Assembly: GCF_024347455.1 (NCBI RefSeq)
Contig: NZ_AP025484.1
Span: 620,001-684,000, forward strand
From: Vibrio echinoideorum
GTDB taxonomy: Bacteria > Pseudomonadota > Gammaproteobacteria > Enterobacterales > Vibrionaceae
DNA: 64,000 nt
Reading direction: 5' to 3'
The notes under the pieces were generated by a model. The model was not told where the DNA came from. It saw only the letters and a list, made by a program, of their open reading frames with translations, and did no database searches. How positions within the stretch are numbered: the first letter of the stretch is position 1; the number at the start of each line of letters is the position of its first letter. Position numbers and translations under genes: made by a program. Positions 33,914 through 43,022 of the stretch are shown here, in pieces.

Positions 33914-34888
33914 TTAACCGATTTGGACTAAAATCTGTTTCCAGACAGCACTTTCATCAAGTAGAGTAAACTCTCTGCGTAGGCCCCAAGGCCCAAACTC
34001 TGCATGGCTGATTCCCATGATGTAGATGTCTTTTCCTGTAGGCTTTCCAAACATGCCATAACCTTCATGCTTGCCTTGTAGCGACCAACGAATAGCAGCA
34101 CGTGGGGACATCATTTCGCCATTGCGACCAATACGGTGATGAATTTTGAACTCAGCGTTCGGAAAGGAAGATCGTAGTGACATCCAAAACTGGTCGATCT
34201 CATTATGAGAGAGCGCAGTTTGACCACCCGTGTACTCACCGATACAAGCTCGGTCATATTCCTTTGGGATTACTGAGAACTCAGCACTCATTACACGTCG
34301 CAGTATGTCTTCATAGCGCTGACCGTATTCATTGTCGTTACCCACGCCAAGGTAAGGGCCTTGTATGTCGACTTGGGGAGTGAAAGGGTATGGGCATTGT
34401 TCAACGCCACCTTCCATTTCAATTTGTTGACGAGCGTACTCTTCTGACGTCATACCTAGTTGGTTTGAAATCGCAGCGATGTCTCGGATCATCCATTCGT
34501 CATTGATTTGGTTATTGATGGCATGACAGTCTGCGATAATTCGAAACTTAAGTGTTTTATTCGTGGCTTTACCAAATACACCATCATTAGTGTGAGTGGC
34601 CGTTGAAATGATTCGATGTGATGAAAGCATGCCTTGTTCAGGAGTTCCTGACCAAATAACGTCTTCACCCAATAAAGTACGGTTCGGGAACTCAGCTAGC
34701 GTGCCCATGGTCGCGCTGATGACCTGTTCGTTTCCTTTTGTGATGGAGAGTGGTGTACGGACGATAATGTCAGGTGAGTAATAATTATGTAGGGTACTTA
34801 GACCTCGATCTTCCCAAATTTCTTTAGTGATACCTAATATGTAGTCTGGAAAATCTTGCCATTTTGAATCAAAGCCAACCATAGCCAT
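33914..34888 (-). CDS. Double-domain SnoaL/NTF2-like protein, first in operon
   Basis: 324 residues, again with two SnoaL-type domains: residues about 15-150 (LHNYYSPDIIVRTPLS and MIRDIAAISNQLG) and 190-320 (FWMSLRSSFPNAEFKIHHRIG, SPRAAIRWSLQGKHEGYGMFGKPTGK). It starts the SnoaL-SnoaL-symporter operon; a LacI-type palindrome lies 45-60 bases upstream. It is clearly a paralogue of the next gene in architecture, though sequence similarity is low. Reaction unknown. Confidence 0.8.
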   Translation of the reverse strand: MAMVGFDSKWQDFPDYILGITKEIWEDRGLSTLHNYYSPDIIVRTPLSITKGNEQVISATMGTLAEFPNRTLLGEDVIWSGTPEQGMLSSHRIISTATHTNDGVFGKATNKTLKFRIIADCHAINNQINDEWMIRDIAAISNQLGMTSEEYARQQIEMEGGVEQCPYPFTPQVDIQGPYLGVGNDNEYGQRYEDILRRVMSAEFSVIPKEYDRACIGEYTGGQTALSHNEIDQFWMSLRSSFPNAEFKIHHRIGRNGEMMSPRAAIRWSLQGKHEGYGMFGKPTGKDIYIMGISHAEFGPWGLRREFTLLDESAVWKQILVQIG

Positions 34889-34932
34889 TAATCATCTCCT
34901 GATGCGTCATAAAATTAGTTATTGGATTATTT

Positions 34933-34948
34933 TTGGTTACGTATCCAA
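34933..34948. promoter_or_regulatory. LacI-family operator candidate, SnoaL operon
   Basis: TTGGTTACGTATCCAA, a palindromic 16-mer with central CG like those upstream of dctP (38503) and the HisD-like gene (40807). It is 45-60 bases before the ATG of the SnoaL operon, where repression would act. Confidence 0.7.
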
Positions 34949-35309
34949 TATTGCTTTTTGTTACGACCGTGTCAATGAGGTGTTTTGCATATGTTTCCTT
35001 ATTGTGGGTTAGATCTGTTTTTTAACAACTCTCCAAATACGGTTCTCTTTAAGGTGATTAAGTGATGGTTCACTATTTATCGAGTGTATATGAACAACAT
35101 GATTGGGTGTGAAGATAGTGATTGTTGGATTAAGTTGTTGTATTTGAATGGTATTTAATTGTTTTATGATAATGGTTATTAAATGAGAGAATGATCTAGG
35201 ACGACTTTTTACAAGGAAGGAATGACGAGAGAGTATTTAGAGTATTGATTCTTGGACGATAAAATCGGACTTGAGTTGTTAATTAAATGTTTAAGGTTTT
35301 TAACCAAAT

Positions 35310-35325
35310 ATGGATTCGAATGCAT
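35310..35325. promoter_or_regulatory. LacI-family operator-like sequence between operons
   Basis: ATGGATTCGAATGCAT, a self-complementary core (GGATTCGAATGC...) that matches the other sites in 14 of 16 positions when read TTGGATTCGTATGCAA. It is far upstream (about 420 bases) of the SnoaL operon start and could be an auxiliary looping operator. Confidence 0.45.
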
Positions 35326-35353
35326 TGATAAACTTGGGAGTGTTTGGGTTGAA

Positions 35354-35386
35354 AAAGCCACTGAAAGGTTAATATCAAGTGGCTTT
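35354..35386 (-). terminator. Terminator after the TRAP operon
   Basis: Stem AAAGCCACT/AGTGGCTTT (9 bp, 35354-35386), followed on the minus strand by TTCAACCC after a short T stretch (GGCTTTTTC). It lies 15 bases after the dctM stop. Confidence 0.7.
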
Positions 35387-35400
35387 GTTCATGGGAACGC

Positions 35401-36682
35401 TTAAGACAATAACTCTGGAAGATACAGTGATATCGCTGGAATAAAGGTAATGATCATCAAGGCGACGAGTAGGGCGCCAATCCAACCTATGATTGCTCGG
35501 GACAAGGATTCAATGGGGACATTACCAACTTGACTCGCCATGAAGAGGTTAGCTCCGAGTGGCGGGGTCACAAAGCCGATGGCTAGGTTCACGATCATCA
35601 CGATACCGAAGTGAATTGGGTCCATTCCTAATGCTGTCACGATAGGCAATAGGATTGGAGTCAAGATAACAATGGCCCGCTAATGTCTCCATGAATGTAC
35701 CTACGATCAGCAGCAATGCGGTGATACATAGCAAGATAAGCAGTTTGTTTTCCGTAATAGAGAGAATGAACTGTGCGATTTCGGTTGGCAGACGTTCAAG
35801 TGTTAGGATTCGACCAAAGGTGACCGAAGCGCCCACAATCACAAGTACTGCGCCCACCAATAACGAAGATTCTAAAATGATCTTCACAACCTTTTTGTAA
35901 TCCAGCTCTTTGTAGACAAACATGCCGAAAAACAAGCCGTATAACACACCAATTGCTGCGGATTCAGTTGGCGTGAATACACCAGAGTAGATACCACCAA
36001 GAATGATGACAGGCAGTAGCATCGCCCATATCGCATCTTTTAATGCCGCAAGGCGTTCTGGCCATGTTGCTTTTCTATCATTGCCTTTGTAACCCCGAAT
36101 TTTGGAGACGATCAAACAATAACCGATCAGCACTAAACCAACCACAAGCCCTGGCACGATACCCGCCATGAACATTTTAGTGACGGATACTTCGGCGGTG
36201 ATTGCGTATACGATCATCACAACAGACGGCGGGATGATCACCCCAATGCCACCTGAAGAAGCAATAAGTGCACCAGAAAAACTGCGGTCGTAACCCTTTT
36301 TGACCATCGACGGGATCATGGTTAAGCCAATGGCTGCAACGGTTGCAGACCCCGTACCAGAAATCGAAGCGAAGAACATACACGCTACGATCGCAACAAT
36401 ACCCAAACCACCAGTGAAGTGACCAAAGAAGACTTCTGCAACGTGAAGGAGGCGTTTAGATATTCCGCCTTGGCTCATTAAGTTGCCAGCAAGCGTGAAT
36501 AACACGACAGCAAGAAGAGGGAAGGAATCTAACCCTGTGACTAAGCCTTGAACTAAGAACTCAACGTTTAAAAATGGGAGGCTCAATATCGCGAGCATGC
36601 TTGCGCCGGCGAGTGCGATACCAACGGGTACACCAATAAGAAGCAGTAATCCGAAACTGCCAAATAATAAAGCAGAGGTCAT
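35401..36682 (-). pseudogene. dctM: TRAP transporter large permease DctM, frameshifted
   Basis: Two overlapping frames together cover a normal about 427-residue DctM (about 12 membrane helices, GPxxIPPS-type IIPPSVVMIVYA and CMFFASISGTGSATVAAIG). The first frame reads well to GTFMETLA, then leaves the family. The second resumes with AIVILTPILLPIVTALG, just what DctM proteins have at this place. One extra G in GCGGGCC (plus-strand C run 35675-35677) explains it; GCGGCC would restore the protein. Either a true inactivating mutation or a sequencing error. Confidence 0.85.
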
Positions 36683-37242
36683 AAGCTTAGCTCCAACAAA
36701 CGGTTAGAAGTGCGATGTTTTGCTTTCAAGTGACGGTAACGATGTTGAGTGAGTCGAACGGGTTTTGGTGAATAAGCAATGATTGAAATGCGCTTGTTGA
36801 TGCTGACCACCAAGCGAATGGAACTCAAGACGGCACACACAAGAACGGATGCATACAAGCATGCAATTGGGATTTCCATTGCTGGGGCGATCTGGCCCAA
36901 CTTTAAGCTTCGGCCAATAACCTTGAAACCAAACCAAGCGATCGTGCAGCTGAAAGCTAGGTAAATAAGGTCAGAAAGGATCAGGCTGTAGTGGGTTAAA
37001 TTGCCCGGTAGTTTGTCGATGAATAGACGAATACGGATATGTCGGTCATCGCGAATGCAGTAGCTGATGCTCAAATACATAGCCCAAACAAAAAGATAAC
37101 GAGCGAGTTCTTCTGCCCATGCGATTGAGGCATCGAATAGGCGCAATGTAATTTGTAAGCATAATAAAGCGGTCATTAACGAAATAGAGAACACGATAAG
37201 TGTCGGTTCGAAATATCGGTCGAACAGTCGAAACCATTTCAT
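36679..37242 (-). CDS. dctQ: TRAP transporter small permease DctQ
   Basis: 187 residues, four membrane helices. Contains the family motif LCLQITLRLF...W-A-E-E-L-A-R-Y-L-F-V-W in the second segment (about 30-60). The C-terminus is basic and longer than usual (residues 155-187). Overlaps dctM by 4 bases (ATGA). Partner of DctM and DctP in proton/sodium-driven uptake of an organic anion. Confidence 0.9.
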   Translation of the reverse strand: MKWFRLFDRYFEPTLIVFSISLMTALLCLQITLRLFDASIAWAEELARYLFVWAMYLSISYCIRDDRHIRIRLFIDKLPGNLTHYSLILSDLIYLAFSCTIAWFGFKVIGRSLKLGQIAPAMEIPIACLYASVLVCAVLSSIRLVVSINKRISIIAYSPKPVRLTQHRYRHLKAKHRTSNRLLELSL

Positions 37243-37413
37243 ACGTTACTCCTGAGAGATGTTGAAAAGGGCATTTGATGCCAATGAATACACGACTTTC
37301 AGGCCAAAGGTCATTCGTTTATAGAATACCCTTAAGGCCTGAGCTAACGATTCGCAGATCGTTAAAAGTTAATTGTCGGTGACAGGTACTAGATGATGCG
37401 AGACGCGCGTGAT

Positions 37414-38409
37414 TTATAGATGTTCTATCTCGGTAATCACGCTGTCGAATAGCTCTTCACCTGTTTTGCTGCGTAGTTCTTGATACACGGCGGCATTCAT
37501 TTTTTCTTTCATCTGAGCACGAACGTCAGTAGGTACCACATTCACTGTCATGCCTTTGGCCTCAAGCTCTTTAATGACTTCCTGATTTTGCTTAGCGGCC
37601 AATTCACGTTGCTTAGCAATTGTTTCTTGGCTGACTTGGTTGATTAGCGCTTGTTGGTCACTTGGTAGAGAGTCCCAAAACTCTTTATTCATGAATAACA
37701 CGTAGTTGGTGTAGATATGATTGGTGAGCGATAGGTACTCTTGTGCTTCGTAAAAGCGTTCGGCGTAGATAGAGTAAACCGCACTCTCTTGCGAATTGAT
37801 TAAACCTTGTTGCAGAGAAGTAAAGATCTCGCCCCAAGAGAGTGGAGTAGGTGCTGTGCCTACTGATTTCCATGCACTGATTTGAGTTGGGTTTGACGCT
37901 GAACGAATCTTTAAGCTGTTAAGATCTTCAATACTTTCGATAGGTTGCTTGTTGTTTGTGATGCTACGAAAGCCAACTTCCATGAAACCTAAGCCGTGGA
38001 ATCCTTTTGATTCCATTGACGTGAGCAGTGGTTTGCCAATTTTGTCACTGTCTAATGCCTTGTGTGCTTGCTCTTCATCTTCAAAAAGATAGAACACATC
38101 AAGCACGTTAAACTCAGGCACGTAAGGTGAAAGCAACACCGATGCCCCAAAAGTCATCTGTAAATTGCCTTGTTGTACGAGTTCTGTCGTTTCACGAACG
38201 TCACCGAGTTGTCGAGCGGGGTAGATCTCCACTTCAAGTTCGCCATTCGAGCGAGCTTCAAGCTCTTTTTCAAAGTGCAGCATCGCCTTGTGCACTGGTG
38301 ATGTTTCTTGGCTATCGTGAGCAAGGCGAATGACGTTGCTTGCAAACGTATTCATACTAGATAGGGTTAAGCCGAGGGCAGTAATCGAGGTAAAGATTGC
38401 GCGTTTCAT
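37414..38409 (-). CDS. dctP: TRAP transporter substrate-binding protein DctP
   Basis: 331 residues from ATG 38409 (AAGGAAG before it), chosen over a further 40 in-frame residues with no leader character. Signal peptide KRAIFTSITALGLTLSSMNTFA with cleavage near residue 22. Contains R-L-A-H-D-S-Q-E-T-S-P-V-H-K and F-R-S-I-T-N-N-K (arginine that grips the substrate carboxylate, around residue 150), all usual for DctP. A periplasmic receptor for a carboxylate or sulfonate. Its promoter carries an operator-like palindrome at 38503. Confidence 0.92.
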   Translation of the reverse strand: MKRAIFTSITALGLTLSSMNTFASNVIRLAHDSQETSPVHKAMLHFEKELEARSNGELEVEIYPARQLGDVRETTELVQQGNLQMTFGASVLLSPYVPEFNVLDVFYLFEDEEQAHKALDSDKIGKPLLTSMESKGFHGLGFMEVGFRSITNNKQPIESIEDLNSLKIRSASNPTQISAWKSVGTAPTPLSWGEIFTSLQQGLINSQESAVYSIYAERFYEAQEYLSLTNHIYTNYVLFMNKEFWDSLPSDQQALINQVSQETIAKQRELAAKQNQEVIKELEAKGMTVNVVPTDVRAQMKEKMNAAVYQELRSKTGEELFDSVITEIEHL

Positions 38410-38502
38410 TGTTCTTCCTTGTTCATCACATGACTTTTTATGTGCATTCATTAGAGTCATGTTGGTCAGTGGGTTTTTTATTCCGCACTTCATATCCTTA
38501 TT

Positions 38503-38518
38503 TTGCATACGAATCCAA
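38503..38518. promoter_or_regulatory. LacI-family operator candidate, dctP
   Basis: TTGCATACGAATCCAA, an imperfect palindrome with central CG, 94-109 bases before the dctP start codon. Matches the sites at 34933 and 40807 in layout. Confidence 0.7.
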
Positions 38519-38612
38519 AATATAAACACACAGCTAACAAGTCAATAACAAATCCATAAAAGTGATAAAGAAGTTAATTCGAATCGACGAAATTTTAGGC
38601 GAGGTCACAGAA

Positions 38613-38641
38613 AGAAGCCCTAATATGAGATTAGGGCTTCT
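38613..38641 (-). terminator. Terminator of the LacI-family gene
   Basis: Perfect 12-bp stem AGAAGCCCTAAT/ATTAGGGCTTCT with a 5-base loop, followed on the minus strand by TTCTGTG and partly T-rich. Could also stop readthrough in the opposite direction. Confidence 0.75.
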
Positions 38642-38732
38642 ACTCTATTTTATTTAGATTTATTGATGAGGAGAACATCGAAAATTTAACAAGGTAGGGT
38701 TTAAGCGATGTCAGCTAAACCCTTTAAGAACC

Positions 38733-39725
38733 TTATGATGTACTACCGCGTTCGATAATGATGCCGGGTTCCAATAGATATGTACCTTCGGCATCCGCAT
38801 TTTCATTAATACGTTGCATTAAGTCTTCAACGGCACTCTGAACAATTTTATCGATTGGTTGTGCAATGGTGGTGAGATCATAGCTAGGCCATGATGCCAT
38901 TGGGATATCGTCGACACCCATAACAGCAAAGTCCCTAGGGATATTAAAGCCTAATTGTCTTAGGCCATCCATGACGCCCATCGCGAGGATATCATTGGCA
39001 CAGAAGACTGCGTCAGGTTTTGACGTGTGTTCTATCAACTCTTTGGCCGCTTCTAATCCTGCTTCAAAACTGTACTTGGAATTGATGAAGATAGGTGAAG
39101 CTGCCTCACGTGATTTCACGGTTTCAGCAAAGCCTAACCAACGCTTGTCACTGGTCATCGATCCGGCATCACCACTCACGTAAGCTAATTGTTTATAGTC
39201 TTTATCAAGTAAGTAGTCTGCGGCTTGCATGCCTGCTTTTTGGTTATCTAAGCCAGCGCTATTCGCGTTGATGCCTTCGGTATATCGGTTAATTAGGCTC
39301 AAGTGAACGCCAAACTTCTCACATTGTGCAAACGCACGTGAAGTCAGTCGGCTGGTGGCGATGATTAAACCATCAACTTGGTACTCAATCGCTCGTGAGA
39401 TGGCGAGATCTAAGTCATCTTTGTCGATAGGGCAAAGAACAACTTGACCGCCACGCTTTTGAATTTCCATCGCAAGTGCACGCGATTGCAAGTCGTACAT
39501 TGGGTTCGACTCGCTATCAAGTGCGATTGCGACCAGTCCTGAGCGATTGGAAATGAGCCCACGAGCGATGGCATTCGGTGTGTAACCAAGTTTGGTTGCA
39601 GCATCCATAACCATTTTGCGTTTCTTTTCGCTAATACTTGCGGTTGGGCTAAATGCCCTAGAAACGGTAGATTGAGAAACGCCGAGCATTTTGGCGACAT
39701 CAATAGAGGTAACTTTCGCTTTTAT
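38733..39725 (-). CDS. LacI-family transcriptional regulator, ATA start
   Basis: 330 residues if started at the ATA at 39725. The usual ATG (39689) would remove the first helix of the DNA-binding domain. From the ATA the sequence reads KAKVTSIDVAKMLGVSQSTV, the complete LacI HTH, and AAGGAG lies 7 bases before the ATA. So either ATA is a real rare start or a mutated ATG. The C-terminal part is a periplasmic-binding-protein-like effector domain. Candidate operators occur at three nearby operons, so it probably represses the catabolic cluster and senses its substrate. Confidence 0.88.
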   Translation of the reverse strand: MKAKVTSIDVAKMLGVSQSTVSRAFSPTASISEKKRKMVMDAATKLGYTPNAIARGLISNRSGLVAIALDSESNPMYDLQSRALAMEIQKRGGQVVLCPIDKDDLDLAISRAIEYQVDGLIIATSRLTSRAFAQCEKFGVHLSLINRYTEGINANSAGLDNQKAGMQAADYLLDKDYKQLAYVSGDAGSMTSDKRWLGFAETVKSREAASPIFINSKYSFEAGLEAAKELIEHTSKPDAVFCANDILAMGVMDGLRQLGFNIPRDFAVMGVDDIPMASWPSYDLTTIAQPIDKIVQSAVEDLMQRINENADAEGTYLLEPGIIIERGSTS

Positions 39726-39828
39726 GGGGAATCTCCTTATATCGCGATAAATCCAAGCGCAACACGATACTAAATGAGCTCGGTTTGATAATTACAATAC
39801 GTGTAACATTTGAAATCACAACGAAAAT

Positions 39829-40578
39829 TTATGAATTCATGACGCTTTGCTCATTTCGAAAGCCATCAATGATCATTTTGTGTTCAGAGCCCACACAAAA
39901 GAAACTGACTCCAAGCTCTTTCCAGTTGCGAGCCGCTTGAGCATTCGCAACAAACATACCTACAGGTTTGTTAACTTGTTGACCTGCTTTGATTATTTTT
40001 ATGCTCGCTTCCCGCACACATTCGTCATTTACGCTCTCAGCGCCATAAGATACGGCTAAGTCTACTTGGCCAATGAACAGGGCATCAATACCGTCAACAG
40101 CGGCAATGGTATCGATATTGATTACGCCTTCTGGGTCTTCAATTTGGGCGATCACCACCGTGTTTTTCTTACTGTCTTTTAGGTGGTTAGCCATCGATTT
40201 CGTTGCGTAATTTGCAGCGCGACTCGATCCAGCATAGCCGCGACCTCCTTCACCGTAATGAGACATTTTTACCAACTTTTCAGCTTGTTCAGCACTGCAC
40301 ACGTGAGGGATTTGAATACCCGTCGCACCACAATCTAAAGCGTTCAATAAGGTTGATGGCTGGCTATCTTGAACTCGAACGATGCAGGGCAGTTGATTGG
40401 CGCGAGCGGCAAGAATACAGCTATCCAATGACGCTCGATCAAACGGCGCGTGCTCAGCGTCCAAAACAATAAAAGGAAGCTCAGCTAATGCAAGCACCTC
40501 AATGATGTGTGGGTGGGGTGTTTTGACGAACGTTCCGAGTTGGTCTGTGTTGCTCAGTATGTCTTTGAAGTTATCCAT
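39829..40578 (-). CDS. HpcH/HpaI-family aldolase
   Basis: 249 residues from ATG 40578 (GGAGAG upstream). Family motifs: GTFVKTPHP near 15-23, LDAEHAPFD near 40-48 (E and D of the metal centre/active site), GATGIQIPHV near 85-95, and VIAQIEDPEGV (metal-binding Glu/Asp) near 140-150. Class II aldolase for 2-keto-3-deoxy acids or 4-hydroxy-2-oxo acids. Probably splits an intermediate of the catabolic route; an operator-like sequence lies immediately upstream (40595-40610). Confidence 0.88.
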   Translation of the reverse strand: MDNFKDILSNTDQLGTFVKTPHPHIIEVLALAELPFIVLDAEHAPFDRASLDSCILAARANQLPCIVRVQDSQPSTLLNALDCGATGIQIPHVCSAEQAEKLVKMSHYGEGGRGYAGSSRAANYATKSMANHLKDSKKNTVVIAQIEDPEGVINIDTIAAVDGIDALFIGQVDLAVSYGAESVNDECVREASIKIIKAGQQVNKPVGMFVANAQAARNWKELGVSFFCVGSEHKMIIDGFRNEQSVMNS

Positions 40579-40594
40579 TTGGTTTTTCTCTCCA

Positions 40595-40610
40595 TTGCAA
40601 AGGTATGCAA
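40595..40610. promoter_or_regulatory. Weaker LacI-family operator-like site, aldolase gene
   Basis: TTGCAAAGGTATGCAA has the TTGCA/TGCAA arms of the other sites but lacks the central CG. It lies just before the aldolase start codon, where repression would work. Lower confidence than the other three. Confidence 0.4.
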
Positions 40611-40806
40611 AACTTAACATGTGTTGTTGTAAAAAAAGAGTAAAAACAATGTGATCAATACTGCATTAATTAATTGTTTTTCAAACTCTTCATCTACTGA
40701 TTTAGTTGCTTTTCATGATTTTTATTTGTAAAAACAATTAGTTGGTAATTATCTGCTCATGTTAAATAGTGATTTGCCAAGTGTTAAAGAAATGTTTATG
40801 TTTATT

Positions 40807-40822
40807 TTGCATTCGTATCCAA
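40807..40822. promoter_or_regulatory. LacI-family operator candidate, HisD-like operon
   Basis: TTGCATTCGTATCCAA, 80-100 bases upstream of the HisD-like start codon. Same 16-bp form as at 34933 and 38503. Confidence 0.7.
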
Positions 40823-40903
40823 AAGCATACAAAAACAAAAAATAACTTCTGAAATTAATAACAATTAACAAACACTCGGCATACGCCACAAGGAGAATTA
40901 CGC

Positions 40904-42196
40904 ATGGCTCGCATTCTAAAACACGGCATCACTGAAGAAGCATCGGCATCAAACAACGCGCAAGTACGTCAAACGGTTGAAAACATTCTTTCTGACATAG
41001 AAAAGAAAGGTGACAGTGCAGTTCGTGAACTTTCAGAGAAATTTGATAACTGGTCTCCGGAGCAGTTTCGTTTAACAGATGAGCAAATTCAAGCATGTGT
41101 GGACGCACTGGATGAATCAACCAAGCACGATATTGAATTCGCACAAGCGCAAGTACGTAACTTCGCACAGATCCAACGTGACTCAATGCACGATGTTGAA
41201 GTTGAAACGATGCCAGGTGTGGTACTAGGGCACAAAAATGTTCCGGTAAACAGTGTTGGTTGTTACATCCCAGGTGGTAAATACCCATTGGTGGCCTCTG
41301 CGCACATGAGTGTTCTTACTGCAAAAGTTGCAGGTGTTAAACGTGTTATTGCTTGCGCTCCTCCTTTTAATGGCCAGCCAAACGTAGCGATTGTTGCAGC
41401 AATGGCAATGGCGGGTGCGGATGAGATTTACTGCTTCGGTGGTGTTCAAGCGGTTGGTGCGATGGCTCTTGGTACCGAGACGATTGCTCGAGTCGATATG
41501 ATTGTTGGTCCCGGTAATGCTTTTGTCGCAGAAGCAAAGCGCCAACTGTTCGGTCGTGTTGGTATCGATTTGTTTGCTGGCCCAACAGAAACGTTGGTTA
41601 TTGCTGATGAAGAAGGTTGTGACCCTGAATTAGCAGCAGCGGATCTATTGGGTCAGGCTGAGCACGGTTATAACTCTCCAGCTGTTCTTTTGACTAACAG
41701 TGAAACATTTGCAAAAGAGACAGTAAAAGAAGTTGAGCGTCAGCTGACTATTCTTTCTACTGCTGAAATTGCAGGTAAGGCTTGGGAAAATTACGGACAA
41801 GTTATCCTGTGTGACAGCTATGAAGAGATGGTTGAAGTAGCCGATGATCTTGCTTCTGAGCACGTACAAGTCATGACAAAAGATCCTAAGTACTTCTTAG
41901 ACAACATGACGAACTACGGTGCGTTGTTCTTAGGTCGTGAGACCAATGTTTCTTACGGTGATAAATGCATCGGAACTAACCACACTTTGCCAACGAATAA
42001 AGCAGCACGTTACACGGGCGGTCTTTGGGTCGGTAAATTCATTAAAACATGTACTTACCAGCGCGTAACGGAATCAGCCTCGTTGAAAGTCGGTGAATAC
42101 TGCTCTCGATTATGTGCATTAGAAGGTTTCGCTGGCCATAAAGAGCAAGCCGATATCCGTGTTCGTCGTTACAAAGAAAAATTGGTAGAGGCATAA
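40904..42196 (+). CDS. HisD-like dehydrogenase (sulfopropanediol dehydrogenase-type candidate)
   Basis: 430 residues of the histidinol dehydrogenase superfamily: an NAD- and zinc-dependent alcohol-to-acid oxidoreductase. [22 protein letters not shown] and [11 protein letters not shown] are the family signatures. It is not in a his operon but together with TRAP genes and an SDR, a context known for HpsN (DHPS dehydrogenase). No sulfolactate-cleaving genes are seen, so the substrate is open. RBS AAGGAG. Begins a four-gene plus-strand operon. Confidence 0.88.
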   Translation: MARILKHGITEEASASNNAQVRQTVENILSDIEKKGDSAVRELSEKFDNWSPEQFRLTDEQIQACVDALDESTKHDIEFAQAQVRNFAQIQRDSMHDVEVETMPGVVLGHKNVPVNSVGCYIPGGKYPLVASAHMSVLTAKVAGVKRVIACAPPFNGQPNVAIVAAMAMAGADEIYCFGGVQAVGAMALGTETIARVDMIVGPGNAFVAEAKRQLFGRVGIDLFAGPTETLVIADEEGCDPELAAADLLGQAEHGYNSPAVLLTNSETFAKETVKEVERQLTILSTAEIAGKAWENYGQVILCDSYEEMVEVADDLASEHVQVMTKDPKYFLDNMTNYGALFLGRETNVSYGDKCIGTNHTLPTNKAARYTGGLWVGKFIKTCTYQRVTESASLKVGEYCSRLCALEGFAGHKEQADIRVRRYKEKLVEA

Positions 42197-42197
42197 C

Positions 42198-42932
42198 ATG
42201 ACGAAACTCGCCTTAGTTACAGGCGGCAGTGGCGGTATTGGTGCCGCCATATGTCACAAGCTCGCGCAATCTGGCTACCGTGTTGTGTTTACCTACAACA
42301 GCAACGAAAGCGCAGCTCAAACGATCTTAGATACCTTGGAAGGCTCAGGCCACGCTATGTATCAGCTGAATGTTGAAGACAGTTCCGCAATTGGTGCGTT
42401 AGCCGAACAAGTGAAAGAGTCGTCAACGTCTTTAGACTTGTTAGTGAACTGTGCTGGCATGACCAAGTTTGTCGCGCACAGTGATTTAGAGTCACTCAAT
42501 GATGAGCTGATAGATAAAATCTTCCGTGTAAACGTGCGAGCCCCATTCGCAATGATACGTGCATTCGAATCTTTACTACGTAGCGCTAAAGGTTGCGTGG
42601 TGAACATCACTTCAATTGCGGCACAAACGGCAATGGGCAGTAACGTGGCTTACTGCGCGAGTAAGTCTGCAGTTGAGAATATGACGCGATCTTTAGCGCG
42701 TGCCTTGTCTCCTGATATTCGAGTACTGGCAGTGGCTCCAGGCCTAGTGGACACCGAATTTGTCAAAGGTCTTGATGATGAATGGCGTAACGCGCAAGAG
42801 CAATCAACACCGCTAAAACGATTGGCGAGTGATCTCGAGGTTGCGAATGCCGTTTATGCAGCGGCAGAACTACTGACATTTTCAACCGGAAACACCATTG
42901 CAGTGGATGGTGGCAGGCCGTTAGGTAATTAA
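42198..42932 (+). CDS. Short-chain dehydrogenase/reductase
   Basis: 244 residues, classical SDR. NAD(P)-binding G-G-S-G-G-I-G at 9-15; catalytic Ser139, Tyr152 and Lys156 (Y-C-A-S-K); N-C-A-G at 84-87. FabG-like in length, probably oxidises a hydroxyl of the pathway intermediate. One base after the HisD-like stop, so co-translated. Confidence 0.9.
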   Translation: MTKLALVTGGSGGIGAAICHKLAQSGYRVVFTYNSNESAAQTILDTLEGSGHAMYQLNVEDSSAIGALAEQVKESSTSLDLLVNCAGMTKFVAHSDLESLNDELIDKIFRVNVRAPFAMIRAFESLLRSAKGCVVNITSIAAQTAMGSNVAYCASKSAVENMTRSLARALSPDIRVLAVAPGLVDTEFVKGLDDEWRNAQEQSTPLKRLASDLEVANAVYAAAELLTFSTGNTIAVDGGRPLGN

Positions 42933-43022
42933 TGTAAAGCTGCGGTTCGCGGCTTACACACCTAACATCAGCGCTTTGGGGTAACTAACTAGAGTGGCAG
43001 GTTAGGTAAGAAGGAATTTAGA

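Larger units (their letters stand above)
34889..35400. other. Intergenic region between SnoaL operon and dctM
   Basis: 512 bases, AT-rich, without a credible gene. It contains the operator-like palindrome at 34933-34948, a second related sequence at 35310-35325 and the dctM terminator at 35354-35386. The rest shows nothing recognisable. Confidence 0.7.
38410..38732. other. Intergenic region between dctP and lacI-type gene
   Basis: About 320 bases. Contains the TRAP promoter region with a LacI-type palindrome (38503-38518) and, on the other side, a strong hairpin that terminates the regulator gene (38613-38641). No gene seen. Confidence 0.7.

Noticed and set aside
40904..42196. Histidinol dehydrogenase of histidine biosynthesis
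   Set aside because: No other his genes are nearby, and the TRAP/SDR/aldolase context points to catabolism.
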